Position numbers and translations under genes: made by a program | Notes under the pieces: generated by a model | The model's database searches: none | Told to the model about the DNA's origin: nothing | Seen by the model: the letters and a program-made list of their open reading frames with translations, nothing else | DNA from: an uncultured Pelagibacteraceae bacterium | Lineage (GTDB): Bacteria; Pseudomonadota; Alphaproteobacteria; Pelagibacterales; Pelagibacteraceae | Length of the DNA: 64,000 bases | Assembly (NCBI GenBank): GCA_902567685.1 | Contig: CACFNH010000002.1 | Coordinates: 1-64,000, forward strand | Reading direction: 5' to 3' | In this document: positions 25,375-34,912 of the stretch, one piece after another | Layout of the letters: each line of letters starts with the position of its first letter | How positions within the stretch are numbered: position 1 is the stretch's first letter

Positions 25375-26556
25375 TTATTTATTAGACACAGAAAATTGAA
25401 TCAAGTCTATATTCTTAGCCTTAAAACCTGCTTCACAATAAGATAAATAAAATTCCCACATTCTTTTAAAAGACTCATCAAAACCTAGAGGCGTAATATT
25501 GTCCCAGGTACTAAAGAAATTATTTTTCCATGTTAATAGTGTTTTCGCATAATCTTCTGAATAAGAATTAATTTTTTCTAATTTTAATTTATTTTTTTTT
25601 GTTAATTTTCTAATATAACCAAGTGAAGGTAAAAAACCACCTGGAAAAATATATTTTTGAATAAAGTCTTCATTAACTCTGTACCTTTCAAATAAATCAT
25701 CTTGTATAGTAATTCCTTGTATAGCTGCATGTCCGCCAGGATTAAGTGAGTTTTTAATTGTTCTAAAATATTCATCTAAGTACTTTTCACCAACTGCCTC
25801 AATCATTTCGATGGAAGCTATTTTGTCATATTTTTTCTTTAAATCCCTGTAATCTAAAAACATAACATTCACTTTATTATTCAATCCATTTTTAAATATT
25901 CTTTTTTTTGAAAATTCATATTGCTTTTTAGAAATAGTAATACAATCAATAAAAACATTCTTGCTTTTAGCTAAATATTCTGAAAATCCACCCCATCCAC
26001 ATCCGATTTCTAAAACTCTATTTCCATCTTTGAGTTTTAATAAATCAATAAGCTTTTGGTATTTATTCTTTTGAGCTGTTTCTAAACTATCATTTTTATT
26101 TTTGTATATTGCACTTGAATAAGTTAATGTTTCATCCAACCAATTGGAAAAAAAATCATTTCCAAGATCATAATGTTTTGAAATATATTCTAAACTTTTT
26201 GATTTAGTGTTAGATCCAAAAACTCTTTTTAAAATATTTTTAATTATTTGTAGCTTTAAACTTCCAGAAAATGAATAAATAAGCTTGATGTTTCTTGCAG
26301 TAAGCTCGATAAGATTTGTTAAATTTGAAGAATAAAAATCTTTATTTATGTGTGACTCTCCCAAAGCAGAACTGCCTCCTAATATTATATTTAAATAAAA
26401 TTTAGGATTGTTTACTTTGATGTCAGCATTAAGAGAGCTTTCTAAGTCTCCAAAATGGTAAACTTTACCATCATAGTTGACTAGCTTTAAGTTGCCATTT
26501 TTAACGGATTTTAATTTATTTATAACAAATTTTTCTGAAACTTTAGATAAGCTCAT
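25375..26556 (-). CDS. cfa: Cyclopropane-fatty-acyl-phospholipid synthase-like methyltransferase
   Basis: A 393-residue enzyme with a lipid-binding N-terminal domain (~1-110) and a SAM methyltransferase domain with VLEIGCGWGGFSEYLA (~177-192). YDLGNDFFSNWLDETLTYSSA and IASIEMIEAVGEKYLDEYF are CFAS signatures; the latter has the conserved glutamate. It transfers a methylene or methyl group from SAM to membrane unsaturated fatty acids. Members near FAD oxidases and DUF1365 may instead make methylated precursors of furan fatty acids. Its start overlaps the DUF1365 stop. Confidence 0.88.
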   Translation of the reverse strand: MSLSKVSEKFVINKLKSVKNGNLKLVNYDGKVYHFGDLESSLNADIKVNNPKFYLNIILGGSSALGESHINKDFYSSNLTNLIELTARNIKLIYSFSGSLKLQIIKNILKRVFGSNTKSKSLEYISKHYDLGNDFFSNWLDETLTYSSAIYKNKNDSLETAQKNKYQKLIDLLKLKDGNRVLEIGCGWGGFSEYLAKSKNVFIDCITISKKQYEFSKKRIFKNGLNNKVNVMFLDYRDLKKKYDKIASIEMIEAVGEKYLDEYFRTIKNSLNPGGHAAIQGITIQDDLFERYRVNEDFIQKYIFPGGFLPSLGYIRKLTKKNKLKLEKINSYSEDYAKTLLTWKNNFFSTWDNITPLGFDESFKRMWEFYLSYCEAGFKAKNIDLIQFSVSNK

Positions 26557-27314
26557 TAATTTTCCTCATAACTTAGTTTATTTTTAATTTTTTTATCTCT
26601 TGGTCTGTATATTGCTCCCTTTTTCCACAATATAAATGCTTCAAAATGTATCGCGCTTATTATTTTTACGGTCATTAAAGGGTATTTAAAAAAATTAGTA
26701 ATTAATTGTGATAAATTGAATTCTTTTCTTTTACCAGTTTGTACTGCGGTTAAGATAGTGCCTTCTTTATCAGTTTGTTTGATAGAAACAAATAATTTTT
26801 CATTTGGATGTAATAATTTGAAATCATATTTAGTTTCCATATCCATAAAAGGAGAGACATAAAATTTTTTTTTACAAGTTTGTTTTATTTTGCTTTTCCC
26901 TTTGGTCTTAAAAATATATGTATGCTGTTCATTGAAAGTATTTTTAACTTCATAAAAAACAGCTTTTAGTTCATTATTTTGATAGCAATAAAAAATACTT
27001 AAAGGATTAAATACATAGCCAAAAACTCTGGGATAACAAAGTAATTTAACCTTATTAATATTTTGCTGTATGTTAAATTTTTCTAAATTTTTTAATACCC
27101 ATTTTTTTAATGATTTACCATCTCTGTCTCCGTGATCTTTATTGTAAAAACTAAAAATATTAAATTTATTATAAGAAAAAATAGGATTTGATTTGTCTAA
27201 TTTTTCAATCTCGTCTAAATCTAAAAAAAGAGAAAAAGTTTTATATTTTAAGTGATGTTTTACTGGTTTAAATCTCGTATGTGTCACTAAACCATTGTAG
27301 ATACATGAATTCAT
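26556..27314 (-). CDS. DUF1365 family protein
   Basis: A 252-residue protein with YNGLVTHTRFKPVKHHLKYKTF at the N-terminus and LLCYPRVFGYVFNPLSIFYCY, the DUF1365 core. VSPFMDMETKYDFKL is also conserved in the family. No catalytic chemistry is known. It is almost always beside a FAD amine oxidase and a Cfa-like methyltransferase, as here, with one-base overlaps at both ends. This points to a shared lipid substrate. Confidence 0.88.
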   Translation of the reverse strand: MNSCIYNGLVTHTRFKPVKHHLKYKTFSLFLDLDEIEKLDKSNPIFSYNKFNIFSFYNKDHGDRDGKSLKKWVLKNLEKFNIQQNINKVKLLCYPRVFGYVFNPLSIFYCYQNNELKAVFYEVKNTFNEQHTYIFKTKGKSKIKQTCKKKFYVSPFMDMETKYDFKLLHPNEKLFVSIKQTDKEGTILTAVQTGKRKEFNLSQLITNFFKYPLMTVKIISAIHFEAFILWKKGAIYRPRDKKIKNKLSYEEN

Positions 27315-28540
27315 TAGATTTTAAAATTTTCAATTAAATTAATTGCTGATTTTAATCCATCCTCATGAAATCCATAACCAAAATAACTGCCACAATACCA
27401 GGTTCTTTTTTTTCCTTGCAGCAAATGTAATTCTTTTTGAAGTTTTGACGTTTCTGAATTAAAATAAGGGTGAGTAAAATTTATCCTTTTAATGATATTT
27501 TTTTGATCTATTTTATAAATTGGATTTAAGGTTAAAAAAAAATCAACATCACAATTTAAATTTTGCAAATTGTTTAACCAATAAGTTATGCAAGTCTGAT
27601 TTTTTTTAGATATAGAATTCCAACTAGACCAAGCTAATTTTCTTTTTGGCATAAGTCGTTTATCAGTGTGTAAAATTGCAGTATTAGGAATATATCTAAA
27701 TTTACTTAAAATTCTTTGCTCATCATCAGTTGCTTTCTCTAACATTCTTAAACTTTGATCAGCATGAGAAGCTAATATTACCTGATCATAATCCAAATAC
27801 TCACTTCCAATAGTTATTCTAACATTTTCTTCATTTCGATTAATTTTGTTTACCTTATAATTTTTAAAAACTTCTCCACTAATTTTTCCTAATACTTTTT
27901 TTACATAAACTCTACTTCGATTAGTAACAGTGTACCATTGAGGTCTGTTTTTTATTTTAAAAAGGCCATGATTGATAAAAAAATTTAAAAAAGTCTTTAA
28001 AGGAATATCTCTAGCTTTTATGAAAGGCATAGACCATATTGCGGCAACCATAGGAATTATATGATATTCAATAAAATATTTGGACAAATTTGATTTATCT
28101 AAATAGCTGCCAAGTGTTTCTCCTTCTAAGTTATTATCAAGTAAAGAAGGAGCATTTTTATAAAAAGAAAAAATTTCCTTTATCATTTTTAGAAAATTTA
28201 AATCGAATATATTTAATTTGTTAGCAAATATAGCTTGTAAACCACGACCGCCATATTCAACATTGTTATCTTGTATTGAAACTGAAAAAGACATATCGCT
28301 TTTTTCAAAAGGTACATCTAATTCTTTAAAAAACTTAATTAAATTAGGATAAGTTAACTCATTAAAAACTATAAAACCTAAATCTACTGGAATAGTTCTT
28401 TTTTCACTTTTAATATCATAAGTATAGGAGTGGCCACCAAAATAATCCTGTTGTTCGAATAGATCTACTTTAAACTTTTTTGAGAGATAAAAAGCTGCAG
28501 ACAAACCAGAAATTCCTGAACCAATTACTGCAATTTTCAT
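27314..28540 (-). CDS. FAD-dependent amine-oxidase-like protein
   Basis: A 408-residue flavoprotein. IAVIGSGISGLSAAFYLS (3-20) is the dinucleotide site, and GGHSYTYDI with VDLGFIVFN are typical of the NAD(P)-binding amine oxidase or desaturase group next to DUF1365. It is the first gene of the lipid operon and lies 7 bp after gcvP on the same strand, so read-through from the gcv transcript is possible. It may introduce or oxidise a double bond in a fatty-acyl chain. The activity is inferred. Confidence 0.83.
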   Translation of the reverse strand: MKIAVIGSGISGLSAAFYLSKKFKVDLFEQQDYFGGHSYTYDIKSEKRTIPVDLGFIVFNELTYPNLIKFFKELDVPFEKSDMSFSVSIQDNNVEYGGRGLQAIFANKLNIFDLNFLKMIKEIFSFYKNAPSLLDNNLEGETLGSYLDKSNLSKYFIEYHIIPMVAAIWSMPFIKARDIPLKTFLNFFINHGLFKIKNRPQWYTVTNRSRVYVKKVLGKISGEVFKNYKVNKINRNEENVRITIGSEYLDYDQVILASHADQSLRMLEKATDDEQRILSKFRYIPNTAILHTDKRLMPKRKLAWSSWNSISKKNQTCITYWLNNLQNLNCDVDFFLTLNPIYKIDQKNIIKRINFTHPYFNSETSKLQKELHLLQGKKRTWYCGSYFGYGFHEDGLKSAINLIENFKI

Positions 28541-28547
28541 TTATTAT

Positions 28548-31415
28548 CTAGGCTGCCTCATCCTTGTATTCATCAATACTAGGACAAGAACAAACTAGAT
28601 TTCTATCTCCATAAACATTGTCTACCCTTCCAACAGGAGGCCAATATTTATTATCTTTCAAGTAGGGATTAGGGAATGCGGCTTGTTCTCTTGTGTAAGA
28701 ATGTTTCCATTCGTTAGAACTTAGTTCAACATAAGTATGGGGGGCATTTTTAAGAGGATTGTCTTTAATGTCAAAATCTCCTTTGATTACTTGGTCTATT
28801 TCTTCTTTTATCTTTATAAGAGCATTGCAGAAACGATCTATTTCTACCTTGCTTTCACTTTCCGTTGGTTCAATCATAATAGTTCCTGCTACTGGCCAGG
28901 ACATGGTTGGAGCATGATAACCAAAATCAATCAATCTTTTTGCAATATCCTCTTCTGTAATTCCTGATTTTGTTTTAATAGGCCTAATATCAATAATGCA
29001 CTCGTGAGCAACATTGCTATTTTTTCCAGTGTACAAAATTTTATAATGTTTTGACAATTTTTTTGAAATATAGTTTGCGTTTAATATAGCAACCTGAGAA
29101 GCTTTTTTTAAACCTTCAGAACCCATCATTTTAATATACATCCAAGAAATAGATAAAATACTTGAGCTTCCCCATGGAGCCGCTGAAACAGCGCCCATTC
29201 CCTTAGATGGTCCCAACTCTTTGAATAAAGTGTGATTGGGTAAAAAATCTTTTAGATGCTTTGCACAAGCTATTGGGCCCATACCTGGTCCTCCTCCACC
29301 ATGAGGAATACAAAAAGTTTTATGTAAATTAATATGGCAAACATCTGGTCCAAACTCTCCAGGTTTTGCAATTCCAACTAGAGCATTTAAATTAGCTCCA
29401 TCCATATAAACCTGGCCTCCCTCATTATGTACAATTTCACAGATTTCAGTTATTTTTTCTTCAAAGACTCCATGAGTAGATGGATAAGTTATCATTAAAG
29501 CCGCAAGGTCTTTAGAATATTTTTTAGATTTGTCTTTTAAATCATTTAAATCAACATTGCCGTCATCATCACAGTTAATAACGACGACTTTCATGCCACA
29601 CATTTGTGCGCTCGCTGGATTTGTTCCGTGAGCAGAACTAGGTATCAAACAAACATTTCTATTTCTTTGATTGTTATTCATGTGATATTTTCTTATTGTC
29701 ATTAAACCTGCATATTCACCTTGTGCTCCAGAATTGGGTTGAAGCGATACAGCGTCAAATCCTGTAATTTCTTTTAAATCATCAATTATATCTTTAAATA
29801 AAATCTGATAGCCCTTCATTTGTTCTGGAGGAACAAATGGGTGTGGTAATGAAAATTCTTTCCAAGTTACAGGAATAAGTTCTGCTGTAGCATTTAATTT
29901 CATAGTACATGATCCTAATGCAATCATTGATCTGTTAAGGGCTATATCACAATCTTCTAATTTTTTTAGATAACGAAGCATTTCTGTTTCTGAATGATAT
30001 TTATTAAAAACAGGATGAGTTAAATATTTAGAAGTTCTTAATAGTTTTTTAGGTAGATTGCTTAAAGTTACATTTTCAGAAATATCATATCTTTTGTCTA
30101 TCCCAAATATTTTTAAAAGGGTATTTACGTGAATGACTTTTTTTCCTTCATCAAAAGCTACTGATAATACTTCTTTATTTACTTTTCTTATATTTATTTT
30201 TTCAGACAAAGCTTTTAAATATATGCTTTCCGTTTTATCTTTAGTTTTAATAGTTACAGTGTCAAAAAATTCTTCTGAATAAAGCTCATAACCTCCTTTT
30301 TTCAAACCATCAGCAAAAATTTTTGCTAATTTTGAAGTTCTATTTGCAATTTTTAAAATACCTTCTGGTCCATGATAAATTGCATAAGCTGCTGAGATAA
30401 TTGCTAACAAAGCTTGTGCTGTACAAATATTGCTTGTTGCTTTGTCTCTTCTAATATGTTGCTCCCTAGTTTGTAAAGATAGTCTGTAAGCTTTTTTTCC
30501 GTGACGATCCACAGAAACTCCAATAATTCTTCCAGGCATTGATCTTTTAAATGACTCTTTTGTAGCAAAAAAAGCTGCATGAGGACCTCCATATCCCATT
30601 GGGATTCCAAATCTTTGCGCACTTCCTACTGCAATATCTGCTCCAAGTTCAGAGGGAGTTTTAAGTCTGGCTAAAGATAATAAATCGCATACTAAAATCA
30701 CTTTTCCATCTTTTTTATGAATGTTGCTAATAGATTCACTTGGATCTCTTATGTCACCAAGTGTTCCAGGATACGCAATAACTCCGCAAACAAGTTTATC
30801 CTTAATTTTAGATAAAACATCTTTTTCGTCTCCTATAATTACTTCTAAACCGAAAGGTTCTGCCCTTGTTTTTATAATATCTATTGTTTGAGGATTACAA
30901 GAAGTAGAAACAAATATCTTTTTTGAGTTATTTTTATCAATTCTATGGCAAAGACCAATTGCTTCTGCTGCTGCAGTTCCCTCGTCTAATAAAGAAGCAT
31001 TGGCAATGTCCATTCCTGTTAAATCCATAATTAATTGCTGAAAATTTAATAACATTTCTAATCTACCTTGAGCAACTTCAGGCTGATAAGGAGTATAAGA
31101 AGTATACCATCCAGGATTTTCCAGAATATTTCTTAAAATAACATTAGGGGTAATGGTATTATAGTAGCCCATTCCTATAAAATTTCTGAAATACTCATTT
31201 TTTTTAGATATAGCTTTGAGTTTTTTTAAAGCATCATTTTCCGATAGAGGGTTATCAATTTTAAGATTATCTTTTAAAAGTATATTCTCTGGGACTGTTT
31301 TGTTTATTAGTTCGACTAAAGATTTTGCTCCAACCATCTCTAACATTTTTTTTTCTTCATTGTCAGAGGGGCCTATATGACGACTAATAAATTCTTTTGA
31401 ATTATCTTCTATCAT
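28548..31415 (-). CDS. gcvP: Glycine dehydrogenase (P protein)
   Basis: A 955-residue homodimer-type P protein that decarboxylates glycine using PLP and passes the aminomethyl group to lipoyl-GcvH. The PLP lysine lies in HINLHKTFCIPHGGGGPG, and the glycine-rich loop follows. Both halves, the catalytic and inactive domains fused in this type, are present. It is last in gcvT-gcvH-gcvP, starting 1 bp after gcvH. The operon should respond to glycine through the riboswitch at its head. Confidence 0.97.
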   Translation of the reverse strand: MIEDNSKEFISRHIGPSDNEEKKMLEMVGAKSLVELINKTVPENILLKDNLKIDNPLSENDALKKLKAISKKNEYFRNFIGMGYYNTITPNVILRNILENPGWYTSYTPYQPEVAQGRLEMLLNFQQLIMDLTGMDIANASLLDEGTAAAEAIGLCHRIDKNNSKKIFVSTSCNPQTIDIIKTRAEPFGLEVIIGDEKDVLSKIKDKLVCGVIAYPGTLGDIRDPSESISNIHKKDGKVILVCDLLSLARLKTPSELGADIAVGSAQRFGIPMGYGGPHAAFFATKESFKRSMPGRIIGVSVDRHGKKAYRLSLQTREQHIRRDKATSNICTAQALLAIISAAYAIYHGPEGILKIANRTSKLAKIFADGLKKGGYELYSEEFFDTVTIKTKDKTESIYLKALSEKINIRKVNKEVLSVAFDEGKKVIHVNTLLKIFGIDKRYDISENVTLSNLPKKLLRTSKYLTHPVFNKYHSETEMLRYLKKLEDCDIALNRSMIALGSCTMKLNATAELIPVTWKEFSLPHPFVPPEQMKGYQILFKDIIDDLKEITGFDAVSLQPNSGAQGEYAGLMTIRKYHMNNNQRNRNVCLIPSSAHGTNPASAQMCGMKVVVINCDDDGNVDLNDLKDKSKKYSKDLAALMITYPSTHGVFEEKITEICEIVHNEGGQVYMDGANLNALVGIAKPGEFGPDVCHINLHKTFCIPHGGGGPGMGPIACAKHLKDFLPNHTLFKELGPSKGMGAVSAAPWGSSSILSISWMYIKMMGSEGLKKASQVAILNANYISKKLSKHYKILYTGKNSNVAHECIIDIRPIKTKSGITEEDIAKRLIDFGYHAPTMSWPVAGTIMIEPTESESKVEIDRFCNALIKIKEEIDQVIKGDFDIKDNPLKNAPHTYVELSSNEWKHSYTREQAAFPNPYLKDNKYWPPVGRVDNVYGDRNLVCSCPSIDEYKDEAA

Positions 31416-31416
31416 T

Positions 31417-31797
31417 TTAATTTGGATTTTCCTTTACAAACTTTTCATAATCTGACTGATTCATTAATGAGTCTAATTCTGATTTATTTTTTATTTTTAT
31501 TTTAAAAAACCAACCATTATTTTCTGGATCTTTGTTTACACCTGAAGGGTCATCTACTATAGGTTGATTGCTTTCTAATATTTCTCCTGAAACAGGCGTA
31601 TAAACATCGCTAGCTGCTTTAGTTGACTCAACAACAGCAGCTTTATCATCTTTGTTTAAACTTTTTCCTTTCTCAGGAAGCTCTACAAAAACAATATCTC
31701 CGAGCATTTCTGTTGCATGTCTACTAATACCTACAGTTGCGGAGTCTCCATTTAACGATACCCATTCGTGTTTTTTAGAATATTTTTTTTCACTCAT
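31417..31797 (-). CDS. gcvH: Glycine cleavage H protein
   Basis: A 126-residue lipoyl carrier. The lipoylated lysine is K60 in [26 protein letters not shown] and [12 protein letters not shown] are the flanking strands, and NGWFFKIKI closes the fold. It moves the aminomethyl group between GcvP and GcvT. It is nested between gcvT (9 bp upstream) and gcvP (1 bp downstream). Confidence 0.96.
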   Translation of the reverse strand: MSEKKYSKKHEWVSLNGDSATVGISRHATEMLGDIVFVELPEKGKSLNKDDKAAVVESTKAASDVYTPVSGEILESNQPIVDDPSGVNKDPENNGWFFKIKIKNKSELDSLMNQSDYEKFVKENPN

Positions 31798-31806
31798 TTT
31801 CCCTCC

Positions 31807-32901
31807 TTATTTAACATAGCTTTTTTTATAAAATGGCAGCTTTGAAACTACTGCTTCATGTTTTTTTCCTCTTACTTCTAAGAGAATTTTGTTATTAATT
31901 TCAGAAAATTTACTTTTGATATATCCCATCGCAACTGGACTGTTGACGCTAGGACCAAATGTTCCGCTAGTAATAACACCTATCTCTTCACCTGATGATG
32001 AAAATATTTTTGTGCCTTCTCTGGCTATGATTCTGCCAGTAGGTTTGATTCCAACTCTAATTTTGGAAACTCCATTTTGTAAATCGTTTTTTATCTTTTC
32101 CCAACCCTTAAAACCACCCTCTTCTCTTCTTCTTTTAGAAATGGCCCATTTTAAATTTGCCTGTATAGGGTTAATGTCTTGGTTTAACTCATGACCATAT
32201 AAACACAGACCAGCTTCTAGTCTCAACGTATCCCTTGCTCCTAAGCCTACTGGTTTAGCCCCCTCATTTGAAAGAAGTTTAGTAAAATTTTCTACATTTT
32301 TATTTGGTACTGAAATTTCAAAACCATCTTCTCCCGTATAACCAGATCTAGTTATATAAATTTTCCTCCCTTGAAATTCAAAGGAACCACCATTCATGAA
32401 TTTAAGCTGACTCACTCCTTCAAAAATAGACTCTAGAATAGTTTCAGATTTTGGTCCCTGTAGAGCTATAAGAGAGAGATCATTTCTTAATTCATATTTA
32501 TTTTCTGAATTTAAGCATTTTGCTATTTCTTTGATATCATTTTCCTTACAAGCTGCATTCAATATTATATTGAAACCTCCTTCTACCCGAGTGATAATTA
32601 AATCATCTATTACTCCACCTTTATCATTTATTAAAAAAGAATATTTAGACTGATTGATTTTAATTTCTTTAAAATCTAAAGGGATAATTTTTTCTAAGCA
32701 TTCTTCCAGAGATTTGTTTTTAGATAGAAAAAGTTGACCCATATGAGAAACATCAAAAAAACCTGATGATTGTCTGGTATTTATATGTTCTTTTACTATG
32801 CCGTCCCTATACTGAATAGGCATTTCATAACCAGCGAAAGGAACAAATTTTGCCCCTAAGTTTTTGTGAAAATCGTATAAAGTTGTTTTTTGTACTCCCA
32901 T
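31807..32901 (-). CDS. gcvT: Glycine cleavage T protein (aminomethyltransferase)
   Basis: A 364-residue tetrahydrofolate-dependent aminomethyltransferase. FAGYEMPIQYRDGIVKEH, SGFFDVSHMGQ and RSGYTGEDGFEI are family motifs. The true start is the ATG at 32901 (MGVQKTTLYDFH). A longer in-frame reading from 32967 runs back through the second riboswitch aptamer and is not protein coding. Only three bases separate the start codon from the closing stem of that aptamer, so glycine binding can directly affect initiation. Confidence 0.95.
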   Translation of the reverse strand: MGVQKTTLYDFHKNLGAKFVPFAGYEMPIQYRDGIVKEHINTRQSSGFFDVSHMGQLFLSKNKSLEECLEKIIPLDFKEIKINQSKYSFLINDKGGVIDDLIITRVEGGFNIILNAACKENDIKEIAKCLNSENKYELRNDLSLIALQGPKSETILESIFEGVSQLKFMNGGSFEFQGRKIYITRSGYTGEDGFEISVPNKNVENFTKLLSNEGAKPVGLGARDTLRLEAGLCLYGHELNQDINPIQANLKWAISKRRREEGGFKGWEKIKNDLQNGVSKIRVGIKPTGRIIAREGTKIFSSSGEEIGVITSGTFGPSVNSPVAMGYIKSKFSEINNKILLEVRGKKHEAVVSKLPFYKKSYVK

Positions 32902-32904
32902 AAA

Positions 32905-33075
32905 TAATAACTCTGCCCATCCCCATCTGTCTAAGTACCTGAGAGATTTACTCCTTCGGTGAGGCAAAGCCTGCTTTCCAGAGTTATTACGGTAACGGTC
33001 CTTTTGCCTGAGAGTTTCCGGGGTTAACGTTGCTCCTTCGGCGCTACTTTAAAGTAGTCTCTCCCGTTACATTGT
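32905..33075 (-). promoter_or_regulatory. Tandem glycine riboswitch upstream of gcvT
   Basis: Read on the minus strand the region has two glycine aptamers. The first has CGGGAGAGAC, GCGCCGAAGGAGCAA and ACTCTCAGGCAAAAGGACCG; its P1 pairs 33064-33070 with 32992-32998. The second has CTCTGGAAAGC, CACCGAAGGAGTAAAT and CTCTCAGGTAC; its P1 is an 11 bp stem pairing 32979-32989 with 32905-32915. The two are joined by a short linker. This arrangement is well known for glycine-catabolism operons, where glycine turns the genes on. A stand-alone terminator is not seen; control of translation is more likely. Confidence 0.93.
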
Positions 33076-33112
33076 AGAGTTTCTTCTAAATATAATTAAA
33101 AGTCAAACTCAA

Positions 33113-33979
33113 TTAGTTTTGCTCAGCTTTAATTTTATCAAAGCTTTTTAAAATTAGAGCTAAAATTATGACTAAACCACCAATAAACACACTCAAAGGT
33201 GGAATTTCATTTAGAAAAATCCATACCCAAAGAGGGCCAAATGTTGTTTCTGTCAACATCAATAAACCGATAGTCACTGATCGAGTTGTTCTAGAACCAA
33301 TAGTTATGCAAATAAAACCAAAGGCTAGTTGAGGAACTCCTAAAAAAAAACCCATTAAAATATCATTGTTAGAAAAATGAAAAGATTGAGACATTATTGC
33401 TCCATAAATTATTGAAAAAATAGAAGCATACCAAATAGCTGGAACCATATCCAAATTAGGATTTTTTCTAATTATCATTATTAGTGTTGAAAAACTAATT
33501 GGTATAATTAAAGCTACTAGATTACCAAACAAAGTGCCTGAGGATATAGAATCTCCAATCATTACACCGATTCCAGACATGGCCAAAACAATTGAAAAAA
33601 AACCTATTAATGAAACTTTTTCTTTAAGATAAAAAAAACCAAAGAGTGCTAAAAAAATTGTTTGTGTGCTTATTATAAAAAGAACGTTAGCTACTGTTGT
33701 ATTCAACATAGCAAATACAAAAGCAGCATAGCTAAAAGACATAACAAAACCGCCTAGCAATCCAATAAGTCCAGCATCTTTTACTGTTTTAACAGAGTCT
33801 TTTTTGTAAATTATAAATAAAAAAATAGAAACTCCTATGAAAAAGAAAATAGATCTTAACAATAAAATATCCCAAGCATTTGAAGTTTCAAATAATCTTA
33901 CAATAAAACCTCCCCAACTTAAGCAGAAGCCTCCAAATAGTATAAGTATATAACCAGGTATTTTATAGATAGATTGCAT
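33113..33979 (-). CDS. EamA-family (DMT) transporter
   Basis: A 288-residue protein with ten hydrophobic helices in two EamA repeats. FGGFCLSWGGFIVRLFE is helix 1, and NTTVANVLFIISTQTIFLALFGFFYLKEK is the repeat-end signature. It is probably a drug/metabolite exporter or an amino-acid permease. The start lies directly next to the pxpC stop, so it is the last gene of pxpB-pxpC-EamA, and its substrate may be linked to 5-oxoproline or a similar amino-acid product. This is an inference from position. Confidence 0.82.
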   Translation of the reverse strand: MQSIYKIPGYILILFGGFCLSWGGFIVRLFETSNAWDILLLRSIFFFIGVSIFLFIIYKKDSVKTVKDAGLIGLLGGFVMSFSYAAFVFAMLNTTVANVLFIISTQTIFLALFGFFYLKEKVSLIGFFSIVLAMSGIGVMIGDSISSGTLFGNLVALIIPISFSTLIMIIRKNPNLDMVPAIWYASIFSIIYGAIMSQSFHFSNNDILMGFFLGVPQLAFGFICITIGSRTTRSVTIGLLMLTETTFGPLWVWIFLNEIPPLSVFIGGLVIILALILKSFDKIKAEQN

Positions 33980-34912
33980 TTAAAAAGAATTAATTTTTTT
34001 AGTATAAAGTTGAAATGCGCTTTCTGCTACAGATAGATCGACCAATTTGAATTTTAATTTAGATTCTGGAGTTTTTTGAACTAATTTATCATAATCAGCT
34101 GTAATAACATTAGCTATTTTTGGATAACCTCCAATTGTTGGGTGGTCTGACAAAAGAACTATGGGTTGACCATCTCCAGGAACTTGGATTGAACCTTTTG
34201 TAATACCTTCTGATTTTATATTCTTACTTTTTATATTTTCAATTTTTTCACCCTCCAGTCTCATTCCCATTCGATCAGTTAACCTAGTAACTTTATATTC
34301 TTTTGAAAAAAAATCTCCTTGGCTTTTTTTTGAAAAATAATCAAATTGTAGTCCTTGCATAACTCTAATTGTATTGTTGTCTTCAAAATTAAATTCAAAC
34401 TTATTTTTTTTTGACTCTCTTTTAGATGTATTAAAAAATATTTTTTCATTAGTTTTTAATTTTTCTCCATTATTTGACCCAATTTTTGCTCTTACAAGAG
34501 TAGAGATACTTTCTTTTGTTTCTTCTAATCGAAAACCTCCAAAAATTGAAAAATAGCCATAAACAGAATTTATTGTTGAAATAATATCGATCTTATCTCC
34601 ACTAAACAAAATAAAACTTTCATTTGAAGCTCCTTTTTTTATTTCTCCATTTTTATTAATGATATTAAAATTAACTTTTCCTGAGACTGCTGCTAAGACA
34701 GACTCACCTGTAAGTTCTAGTAGTGGACCTTGGTAAGCAAACTCTAAAGCGCCTTGAGAGATTTTGTTTCCTACTAATTTATTTGAAAGATAAAATAGAG
34801 ATTTATCCATGCACCCGCTTGGTACTATACCAAGATGCTGCAAACCAAATCTGCCTAAATCTTGAAAGGTAGAATTAATACCAGGTCTTAATATTTTGAA
34901 GTAATTAGGCAT
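33980..34912 (-). CDS. pxpC: 5-oxoprolinase subunit C (biotin-dependent carboxyltransferase-like)
   Basis: A 310-residue KipA/PxpC protein. STFQDLGRFGLQHLGIVPSGCMDK at the N-terminus, ELTGESVLAAVSG and VPGDGQPIVLLSDHPTIGGYPKIA near the C-terminus are family signatures. With PxpA and PxpB it hydrolyses 5-oxoproline to glutamate at the cost of ATP. It overlaps pxpB by 8 bp. A urea-carboxylase-type reading is possible for the family, but the presence of pxpA favours 5-oxoprolinase. Confidence 0.9.
   Translation of the reverse strand: MPNYFKILRPGINSTFQDLGRFGLQHLGIVPSGCMDKSLFYLSNKLVGNKISQGALEFAYQGPLLELTGESVLAAVSGKVNFNIINKNGEIKKGASNESFILFSGDKIDIISTINSVYGYFSIFGGFRLEETKESISTLVRAKIGSNNGEKLKTNEKIFFNTSKRESKKNKFEFNFEDNNTIRVMQGLQFDYFSKKSQGDFFSKEYKVTRLTDRMGMRLEGEKIENIKSKNIKSEGITKGSIQVPGDGQPIVLLSDHPTIGGYPKIANVITADYDKLVQKTPESKLKFKLVDLSVAESAFQLYTKKINSF

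Noticed and set aside
32902-32967. Longer gcvT reading with 22 additional N-terminal residues
   Set aside because: The extra codons lie inside the second glycine aptamer, including its conserved GGAGTAAAT and CTCTCAGG parts. The family start motif begins at the ATG at 32901.
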